Positions 56,071 through 64,000 of a DNA stretch of 64,000 nt are shown piece after piece. The stretch covers positions 86,419,598-86,483,597 of the forward strand of contig CM035427.1 in assembly GCA_020310875.1 (NCBI GenBank), in the 5' to 3' direction. Numbering within the stretch: position 1 is the first letter of the stretch; every line of letters starts with the position of its first letter. Source of the stretch: Ceratopteris richardii (lineage: Eukaryota > Streptophyta > Polypodiopsida > Polypodiales > Pteridaceae). The notes below the pieces were generated by a model. It worked only from the letters and a program-made list of their open reading frames with translations, ran no database searches and had not been told where the DNA came from. Made by a program: the position numbers and the translations under genes.

Positions 56071-56613
56071 TCATTCAGTAGTGTAAATTGCTGGTGTGGT
56101 ATCGTCAATGCCCACCGGAGCTTCGTCGGAATCCAACAGAGAGAGGAAGTCTGCTAAGGCATGGGCTGTACCTGGTCGATGAATCACTTCGTAGTCGAAC
56201 TCTTGTAGCAATAAGACCCAACGAGCCAAGCGACCACCTAGATGTTGCTGTCGGACCAGATATACAAGTGCAGCATGATCCATGTGAAAGGTGAATTTTC
56301 GGCCTAGCAAATAATGCCTGAAATTCTTTACAGAATATACCAATCCGAGACATTCTCTTTCAGTCACAGAATAATTCCTTTCTGCGGGAGCGAGTCGGCG
56401 ACTTGCATAGTAGACAGGCCGAAACCATTTGTCCGTTTGCTGCATTAAAACACTTCCAATGGCTATATCCGATGCACCTACAAAGACATGGAATGGGCGT
56501 TCCCAATCAAGAGGTTGCAAAATGGGAGCCTGCGTCAATAATCCTTTTAGACGATCGAATGCAGCAGGTAGGCAAATTTGCCCCAAACAGTGGTGTCTGA
56601 AATGAAGCTTCAC
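56071..56613 (-). pseudogene. TE10 RT end and RNase H
   Basis: FDRLKGLLTQAPILQPLDW is the end of RT. RNase H follows: HVFVGASDIAIG, with Gly at the first catalytic Asp (normally VDAS), YYASRRLAPAERNYSVTERE, FTFHMDHAALVYLV and LARWVLLLQEFDYEVIHRPG. The upstream catalytic RT is absent. Confidence 0.9.
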
Positions 56614-57058
56614 CAGGGAGTATCACACGGTCACCGAAAAACTGTAAATTCCCTGCAATCGGGACCGAACTGTCATCGGAATTTGTCAAACTTTCCCCAA
56701 AACAGGGTATTCTTTCACCGGCAATGATCTCTCTAGGAAACACCACTTTATCCTCGGAAAAATTTGAATCCTGACCAGATGGTGTCGGGTCAACTGCGCA
56801 CTGTGTCCCTGTACACTCTGAAGTTACTGTACCATCTGCAGACTGCATCGAAATTAGAGCGGAATCTACCGGAATTTCCTCCTGTGTTACCGGAATTCTA
56901 CCGAAATCGCTACTAACAGACTCTGTTCCTTTGACAACTGGACTTAACCAGTCTATGCATCTGCCAACTGGAGGTGTCCCTAACAAATTTGGTACTGTCC
57001 AGGGATGCTGGTCTCTCCTGTACTTCGGATACGACTCGCTGGACCGAGTAACCGGCAT
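56507..57058 (-). pseudogene. TE10 unrecognised leader ORF
   Basis: 183 codons starting 85 bases inside the 5' LTR. Polar, Ser/Thr/Asp/Glu-rich, with no capsid or zinc motif. It runs out of frame into the RNase H stretch. It may be a remnant of the protease-RT linker fused to the start of the element by a deletion, or composition-driven. Confidence 0.4.
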
Positions 57059-57123
57059 ATATCACCTCTGCACCACTTACGTACTACTCCACCTTACTAT
57101 TGATTCACAATCTATGGCCACCT

Positions 57124-57141
57124 TCCCACAGACGGCACCAG
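57124..57141 (-). promoter_or_regulatory. TE10 primer-binding site
   Basis: Minus strand TGGTGCCGTCTGTGGGAA begins one base inside the LTR. It resembles the tRNA-Asp-type Ty3 site of TE1 with changes. Confidence 0.65.
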
Positions 57142-57717
57142 TGTTAAAATGCTCTTTTACATTACAGGCATTTTAAGTTCTTTCGGGTTCTAGGGAGTGG
57201 TAGGGGTCTGATAAATCAGAGGCCCTGTAACTTGATTTTCCCAATTAACTTATCCAAACCACAATACGTTAACATTCAAAACTCTGTTTAATACGAATTG
57301 CTGTCAAGACTCTGATTAGTCCTCTCACAAATTTACTGATCATACTCGGGTTAATACTTTCTTAGTACGTAGCGCCGGAGTTATTCATTATCGTAACACA
57401 GACTTATGATCCTTAACGTAATGGATTGTGTTAATCACAAGTTAATGTAATTAAACAAAGGTGAAAACAGTAATACTCAGACTTCTCGAGCACTGCACTA
57501 CGGCTTCTCCACAGACCCCAATCACCCAGACAGACAGTCTGGCGATTCCGCATGTCCCTACCGGAGCGTCACCGCAATGCCTTTTTATTAGTTGATAAGC
57601 CGATACATCTCTTCACACGACCTTTCGGTTCGTGCGGAATATGAAACATTTCAGTTTGTGCGGGATAGGAAACTATAGGAATTATGAAAATACAAAGTGC
57701 CAATCTGGCGGCTTATA
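57142..57717 (-). repeat. TE10 5' LTR
   Basis: 576 bases. Its minus-strand start is TATAAGCCG, so the terminal TG has mutated to TA. Confidence 0.93.
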
Positions 57718-57890
57718 GAACAAAGCATATAGAGGTACACTACCACTATATTCGAGAGCAGATAGCTAAAAAGCACATTGAGCTGGTTTATGTTCCTTCT
57801 AGTGAGAATGTTGCAGATATATTTACCAAAGCATTGACTAGAGATAGTCATGAGAAGATTTGCACGTTACTGAATATTGTACCATTGTGA
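57718..57890 (+). pseudogene. TE9 RNase H, part after TE10
   Basis: Resumes in frame with TKHIEVHYHYIREQIA, ELVYVPSSENVADIFTKAL and ends in a short tail at 57890, 15 bases before the 3' LTR. Confidence 0.92.
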
Positions 57891-57905
57891 CATTGAAGGA
57901 AGGAG

Positions 57906-58760
57906 TGTTGGAATCAATGTCCAATAGTTCTTATTCCATGTGAACATGAAACTTCATAGTGTGAAACCATCTTTTAGAAATCTAAAAGAAAACAAAACAA
58001 AGGCAGAGAAAATGCTCCATAGCAAAATACGATTTTAAAAGCATACGATCGACATCGACTTCTATTTTTAAGCCAACACACGCTATTAAAAAGCATGCGA
58101 TCATAAAAAAACGTTGGAAGTTTTGCGCTATGTATGTTTTTGCTTTATGGAGGAGGCTACGATTTTGCTTTATTGAAGGTTCTTCTCTATAGCTTTATTT
58201 TGAGAACCTTACCTATATAAGAACCATGTGCGCACACTCTACAACAAAATTCAAGTCAGCTCTTAGTGTTCTGAAGCTTTGGAGGTGAAGTTTTGGTGAA
58301 GGAGAGGCTACTCTCTTGGAGCAAGAAGTCTTCTACAAGGTGCTGGTAACTATCTTTTGTGAGTTAACCTTATATTTTGTTTTTTAGGGTTTCTCTACCC
58401 TAAACTCAAAATTAGGGTTGGTTGATTTACAATTTTGTTACACTATTTTGTGAGAATAAGGTTAGCTTCATGGAACATCCATTTCACACACTTAGATTAT
58501 TTCAACATAATCTAAATTTTGTATCATCATCTTCTTGGATATTCTTCTATTAGTGAGTGCACCACTTTATATGGTTGAGTAGTACTCCCATGTTGTAATT
58601 TGGACATCTATTTTTTAGTGAGTAAGCATCCAGCTTACGTTCTCTATCCTTGCCTCAAGATCTCTTTCTTTCTATCTCTCACTTATCATCTTAATTAATG
58701 AAGTGTGTATGCTCAAAAGGTTTTAGTATTGGAACGATCCTGGGGCCCCAAATTCCAACA
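57906..58760 (+). repeat. TE9 3' LTR
   Basis: 855 bases, collinear with 48813-49666, preceded by a polypurine tract and followed directly by TE8 RT. Confidence 0.95.
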
Positions 58761-59435
58761 AAAACCTTCAGGTTGCTCCATGAAAACATCATTTGAAATG
58801 TAACCATTTAGAAAATCATTCTTCACATCTAATTGACATAGCTTCCAACCTTTACATGCAGCAATAGCTATGAGAGTCCTTATAGTTTTCATCTTTGACA
58901 CATGACTATAAGTCTCATCATAATCTATACCATATGTCTGAGCATACCCTTTCACAACAAGTCTAGCTTTATATTTAGACACACTTCCATCTGCATACCT
59001 CTTTGTCTTGTAGACCCATTTGCATCCAATGATCTTCTGACTATTTGGTTTAGGAACCAAATCCCATGTCTCATTCTCCATCAATGCATCATACTCATCC
59101 TGCATAGCTTTCTCCCAATTTTCCTTATCGTTTGCCTCTTCATATGTAGAAGGAACTTCCTTTGCTTTCACCATATAAGCATATTCTTTAGTGTTCAAAA
59201 ATGAAGTATCATAGCTATACCTTTTAGGTTGCCATTTGTGCCTTGATGATCTTTTGAGTTCTTCACTTCTTGAAGTTTCTAGTTCATCACATTCTAGATC
59301 AAACCTTGGCATTTCTTCAACTTCCACTAGTGCTTCATTGTTCTCTTCTTCATCAAATATTTGAACCTTTGATTTACCTTTCTTTTGGTTCAATGTTTCT
59401 TCACCTGTATTAATATTATTGTATTTGCATACCAA
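58761..59435 (-). pseudogene. TE8 RT, upstream part
   Basis: Starts with a charged linker, then YEEANDKENWEKAMQDEYDALM, IIGCKWVYKTKR, VKGYAQTYGIDYDETYSHV and CQLDVKNDFLNGYI, to EQPEGF. At 58760 it is interrupted by the TE9 LTR. The rest of RT lies 9.9 kb away at 48280-48812. Confidence 0.92.
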
Positions 59436-59516
59436 GTATCTTGCTCATCAAATGTAACATCCTTTGACACAAGGAATTGCTTTGTGGATGGACTCCACAA
59501 TCTATAACCCATCTGC

Positions 59517-59902
59517 TTATCGTTTTTCCAATTTATGCCTTAACTGAGATGGCACATATGCATAAGCCAAACATGCAAGCCCTTTGCAATGATCTAAGGT
59601 AGGTCTCTTACCCCGCCAAGCTTCATATGGTGTCATACCCTGCAAAGCTTTACATGGTAGCCTATTAACCAAGTATGTGGCTGTATTTACAGCCTCGTCC
59701 CACAAATAATTAGGGCAATTTTTCTCCTTCATCATTGACCTTGCAAACTCAACACGAGTTCTACTTCTCCTTTCTGCCACACCATTTTGTTGAGGAGAGT
59801 ACCTGCAAGTAACTTCCCTTTTTATACCTGCATTCCATAAGTAATCACTGAACTCATTAGAGAAATACTCCCCCCTCCATCTGACCTTAGTCTCTTCACT
59901 TT
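59517..59902 (-). pseudogene. TE8 integrase, C-terminal half
   Basis: Begins in broken frames with a YSPQQNGVAERR-type block, so the catalytic Glu is present. 59780-59517 reads FARSMMKEKNCPNYLWDEAV, VNRLPCKALQGMTPYEAW and PTLDHCKGLACLAYAYVPS. It stops in the integrase tail. Confidence 0.85.
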
Positions 59903-60715
59903 TTATCGTGAAACTCTTTCTCCATACACATGATAATGTTTAAATGTATTGAACACCTCTGATTTATCTTTGATCACATATATGGTGATCCCCCTGGTAG
60001 CATCATCAACATAAATCACATAATATCTTGAACCATTAATGCTAAAGTCCTTTGATGGTCCCCACACATCTGTATGTACCAACTCAAGCTTCTCTAAATA
60101 CATGAAACCATGCTTATTATATGATTGCTTATGAGCCTTACCTAATTGGCATGCTTCACATTTGTATGTCTTGTGTTGACCTGCAACATTAGGCAATCCA
60201 AGCACTGAACTATTGTTAATCATATCCCCAATACCTCTTTCATTGAAATGTACAAGCCTTTTATGCCAAAGATCTAACTCAAATATCTTATGTGCTCCAT
60301 AGGTGAACAAGGCATGAACAACATTGTCTTGAATCTTCAATGTGAATAGCCTTCCTTGTTGTTTTCTTGAAACAATTTGTTTATACCCATTACTAGGGTC
60401 TTCCACAAAAACTCCATCATTAGTGAACCTTACTTCATAACCTTTCTCTACAATTTGCCCTACACTTATCAGATTCTTTGGGATTGTAGGAACATACAAC
60501 ACCTTACTCAAAAGAGTGCTTCCATTCTTGGCCTTTACTGATCCAATGGACTTCACATTGTTCTTTATATTATCACCTATTTGAACTACATGATTACTCA
60601 CCTTATTCTCCAAATCAATCATCAAAGCTATTTTCCCACTCAAGTGATTGCTACACCCTGAGTCAATGTAGAAGACTCTTTGATCTTCACTTTGACTTTC
60701 ACAAGTTGCATTCAT
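59903..60715 (-). pseudogene. TE8 protease, GAG-pre-integrase and integrase start
   Basis: 270 open codons. FYIDSGCSNHLSG at residues about 15-27 is the protease site. LYVPTIPKNLISVGQIVEKG and LWHKRLVHFNERGI follow, then the CEACQLGKAHKQ zinc region, HTDVWGP with the first integrase Asp, and YYVIYVDDATRG. It ends in a frameshift at about 59905. Confidence 0.9.
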
Positions 60716-60736
60716 AATTAAGGTTGAATCCTCCTT

Positions 60737-61737
60737 CTAATCTGAAGCATAATTGTAGTAGGTATTATTGTAGGATTGAATTCGAAAGCCTCTACCTTCA
60801 TTTCTTCTAAAGGAACCTCTACTACCTCTACCTCTGAAATTACCTCTTTGATTTTTATTACCTCTTCCTCTTGAATTAAAGTTCTGATTATATCCTCCAC
60901 CATTTTGATTATTATGCCAACATTCATGAGCTAAGTGATTAGTCTTACCACAAATCCAACAAGCTTTGACACCATCTTTATTGCTTCTGCCTCTTCCTCT
61001 TCCTTTGCCACCACCTCTTCCTCTCAGGAAGTTAGCTTGACTAGTAGTGCCTTCATCTTCATTCAATTGTTGCTTACCTTTGTTAATTTTTGTCTTGTAC
61101 TTCAAATACATTGATTGACCTGTACTTTTATCAACATCACATTTGACATCCTGCTCAAAGGTTAGCATATGTCCTAGCAATTCAAATTAGGAATGAAATG
61201 ATCTCCTCATAATTTAGTGGATAGTATGAAAGGCTTCCACTTCTCATCGCCTCTAAAACCTGTGAGAATTTGTCTTACCAATTTGTCCTCTTCAATATCT
61301 TCATCAACTACTCCTAATGCATCTACAATATCCTTCATCCTTGCTACATAACTAGAAATGGATTGAAAAGCCTTTTTCTTGAATGTGGTGAACTCTACTC
61401 ATAAAGATGTGTTCCTTGACTTTGTAGTGTTTTCAAAATTCTCCTCCAAAGCATTCCATATGTCACTTGCACTTTCAAGTCCTCTAATATGAGGTAGCAA
61501 GTAATCATTGACTCCCATGTAGATAATGCTCCTTGCTTGAGCATCCTTCTTCATCCATGTCTTCAAATTTGATAGCTCTTCCCTATTTGGAACACTAGGA
61601 TCCCTAAATTCTGGTTTCTCTTCTTCAGCTATGATGTATCCTATCATATCTTTGCTCATGAGATGAGATTCCATCCTCATTGACCAAGCAGGATAGTTTT
61701 CTCTATCAAATTTCTCTATCTGAAGAGAATCTCCCAT
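60737..61737 (-). pseudogene. gag: TE8 Gag
   Basis: 61737-61399 is the N-terminal copia gag (IEKFDRENYPAWSMRM, LKTWMKKDAQARSIIYM, SDIWNALEENF) ending at a TGA where relatives have Trp. The middle part is broken. 61180-60737 has the zinc knuckle CWICGKTNHLAHEC followed by Arg/Gly/Asn-rich RGRG repeats typical of RNA binding. Confidence 0.88.
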
Positions 61738-61955
61738 CCTTTCTTAACTTGTGCAATAAATTCTTCAAGCTTTGTGAATAATGAATGTACCTTTACTTCG
61801 AATGTAGTTTTGATCTTCTTGATAGCTTGAGGCCTCCTTCTCTAGCTTTCACTTCAAGCTTTCATCTTTTGAATCTTCAAAGATTGATTTATGTATAACT
61901 ACAACAGTCCGGGTCCTCCTTTCTTCGAATTTGATGACTCCTTCTCTGATACCAC

Positions 61956-62992
61956 TGATGGAGAGTATTAATCTCCAAAAGAACACATTATCCTTGATGT
62001 TAGAGCACCTCTATATCAAGAACAACTCAAAACCTCAACCAATTTTGGAAGACCAATGCCAAATTATCAAACTTTGAACTAACTATGAAGAAAATAATTA
62101 TTCAGAATAGTCTGCTGCACTTAATTCACTCATTGATTGATCAAATGTGTAAGGTTTTCTATGAAGCTTTATACAAAGTGTCTCTTAAAGTCTTCGCACC
62201 TTCTCCAAGTTAAATCTCTCCAAAAGATTCAGTAGATCTTGAGATTTGCTTCAAACAATGTACCTATGTCTGAAACTGTTCTTCTGCATAATCGACTTTG
62301 ACACCTACACCTTTTAATGCATGGTTCTCCCAAATTAGACCTCGCTTATTCAAATGCTTTTAGCCACAAGTAGCTTACCTTTCAGCTTAAAGAATGAGTG
62401 CTTACTTTCTCAAAACTTTACACTATAGAGGGAGATCTGATTAAAACATTGACCATTGAGATTGCACCTCTTCATGCCTTCACTTCTTTACATTTACACA
62501 TATAAATGTTCATGTCTTCAATTCTCTCAACCTGATTACAATTAGACTCTCAAATATTGACCATAGATGCATTAGCTATGGACTTAGGCATCTAAGAAAG
62601 GATTTATGAAATGATCAAGCACAAAAGGAGAGATGGACAAAAGATCGCGACTCAGATTTCAGAAGTTTTCTTCTATTCTCATGAACACAACTAATTTGAT
62701 AAATCTCATTCATTCATCACATACATTCTTCTTCTACTCATCTATACTTGGTCTATATCTTTTCTCTCTCTTATGTCCCGACTCTATTCTTGTATATATA
62801 GGCATATATGTACAAACTCGTCACCATTACAAAGGTATAAGTGAACTAATTTTAAGCTTATTGTACATGTATATACAAGTCTTCATCTTCTGACCATGCT
62901 CTAATCTTCAAGCCTCAGAATTTGATCTTTGCTTTATTATTGGCCTTCAATCCTTGTCCAAATCATCAATTGTTGATTGTCCTACACCAACA
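61956..62992 (-). repeat. TE8 5' LTR
   Basis: 1,037 bases. On the minus strand it starts TGTTGGTGTAGG and ends CTCTCCATCA. The extra segment at about 62536-62634 is absent from the 3' LTR, with GAT/GATGG microhomology at the edges. Confidence 0.92.
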
Positions 62993-63228
<236 letters not shown>

Positions 63229-63263
63229 GAGATCCATACCTAAAAAAGAAAACATTCGGAAAA

Positions 63264-63454
63264 AGAACTCATAAACATGCATGTATATATACATACATGC
63301 ACACACGACCCTCACTTCACTCACGCAACCACACACATGCACATGCAAACAAACACACACACTCATGCAAACACACATGACTCACAACAACACACACTTA
63401 CACACAATTAGACACACTCACACAGCTCGCTCTTCACTTGCACCCACAACTCAT
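63264..63454. repeat. CA-rich low-complexity zone
   Basis: Irregular ACACA/CATGCA words, like the zone at 39100-39500. Confidence 0.8.
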
Positions 63455-63525
63455 ACTTCACATACTCACACGACTCACATTTCAAATACTCACATGACTC
63501 GCACTTCAAATACTCAAACGACTCG
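63455..63525. repeat. 24-bp minisatellite, three copies
   Basis: ACTTCACATACTCACACGAC and its variants start at 63455, 63479 and 63503. Confidence 0.85.
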
Positions 63526-63740
63526 TTCTTATTGATTTTATTTAATTCAAAATTATCAATAAACATAGAAACAGATGAACATAAAAATGTATACATACAT
63601 GTATTTAAGAATGCTCATTACATATTTATTTATATTTAATGCATACATACATTACCACACACATATTTAGGCACACATAAACATAAGCATTCACATTGCC
63701 ACATTAGCACCTAAGGATATATACACACACACATAGAAAC

Positions 63741-63862
63741 ATGTACACATGCACACATAGAAAAACACATACACATGCACACATGCAAAAATATGTACAC
63801 ATGCACACATATAGAAACATGTACACATGCACACATAAACAAACATGTACACATGCACACAT
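63741..63862. repeat. About 26-bp minisatellite, five copies
   Basis: ATGTACACATGCACACAT cores start at 63741, 63769, 63793, 63819 and 63845. Confidence 0.85.
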
Positions 63863-64000
63863 ACCATCAGCTATGGTAATATGCATATATCCAAAAAACA
63901 CGTACCCTACACATAGGGTAATACACACATGCACATTCACAAACATGGCTTTTAAGGTAACACATGTACACACAAATATATGCCCAAGAATTAGGCACAC

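Larger units (their letters stand above)
53910..57717 (-). mobile_element. TE10: short Ty3/gypsy element inside TE9
   Basis: LTRs 53910-54475 and 57142-57717 flank 2.67 kb of internal sequence. RNase H and integrase pieces read on the minus strand, so the right LTR is the 5' one. The minus strand next to it gives TGGTGCCGTCTGTGGGAA, a Ty3-type primer site. GAAC is duplicated at 53906-53909 and 57718-57721 (AGAAC if the terminal A is counted), exactly repairing the TE9 RNase H frame. Gag, protease, most of RT and the integrase core are missing, so it is non-autonomous. Confidence 0.93.
48813..58760 (+). mobile_element. TE9: Ty1/copia inserted into TE8 RT, itself split by TE10
   Basis: LTRs 48813-49666 and 57906-58760 (854 and 855 bases), tRNA-Met-like primer site (TTGGTATTAGAGC, 49668-49680), polypurine tract GAAGGAAGGAG just before 57906. 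Flanks GAAAC and AAAAC are a near-perfect 5-base duplication of TE8 RT. A Ty3 element (TE10) occupies 53910-57717 inside its RNase H, so its own length is about 6.1 kb. I counted about 29 mismatches over the first roughly 410 LTR positions, with fewer in the rest, so it is not a recent insertion. Confidence 0.95.
46723..62992 (-). mobile_element. TE8: outer Ty1/copia element, split by TE9
   Basis: LTRs at 46723-47661 (3') and 61956-62992 (5') bracket a minus-strand copia whose RT is split by the 9.9-kb TE9. A tRNA-Met primer site (minus TGGTATCAGAG, 61945-61955) and a polypurine tract (minus TGAGGGGGAGT, 47662-47672) mark the inner LTR edges. Flanks are AACAC (46718-46722) and AAAAC (62993-62997), an imperfect target duplication. 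Without TE9 the element would be about 6.3 kb. Confidence 0.93.

Overview
The window is nuclear DNA from a land plant with a large, retrotransposon-filled genome. The evidence is the plant-type Ty1/copia and Ty3/gypsy elements, their tRNA-Met and tRNA-Asp-like primer sites, long CT and AT tracts, and the absence of any recognisable host gene, rRNA or tRNA gene. The Ty3 relic at 32.65-34.65 kb looks closer to the fungal/animal (Tf1/sushi-like) branch than to common angiosperm elements, so a fern, lycophyte or gymnosperm is a reasonable guess, but the sequence does not prove it. Nearly everything is decayed, and no element is intact. TE numbers below are labels of mine. || Layout. (1) 1 to about 15 kb, minus strand: TE1, a very large Ty3/gypsy element whose 3' LTR lies beyond the left edge. 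In reading order it has an LTR, a tRNA-Asp-type primer site, a 1.76 kb leader with an array of 18-bp CG-rich palindromes, gag, zinc knuckles, protease, RT, RNase H, integrase fused to a SECOND protease-like domain, and then more than 3.8 kb of degenerate coding sequence in the envelope position. (2) 15-23.5 kb: a candidate SINE, a deletion-derivative copia with short LTRs (TE2), a truncated copia (TE3) and a copia fragment (TE4). (3) 23.5-30.1 kb, plus strand: TE5, a Ty3 element that has its 5' LTR but no recognisable 3' LTR. (4) 30.1-35 kb: a C-rich GC island with minisatellites, an unrecognised frameshifted ORF and the Ty3 relic TE6. (5) 35-40.2 kb: intergenic DNA with tandem repeats and CT/AT tracts. 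(6) 40.2-46.5 kb: TE7, a complete-length copia (minus) with paired 1,066-bp LTRs and a perfect TGCAT target duplication. (7) 46.7-63.0 kb: a three-level nest. Copia TE8 (minus) is split inside its RT by copia TE9 (plus), and TE9 is split inside its RNase H by Ty3 TE10 (minus). (8) 63-64 kb: CT tract and CA-rich minisatellites. || The elements do not form a cooperative gene system. The points of interest are the unusual architecture of TE1 (two retropepsin domains, palindrome array, long post-pol ORF), the second example of a post-pol coiled-coil ORF in TE10, and mutation patterns (CAG to TAG, Glu to Lys) that suggest decay by methyl-cytosine deamination.
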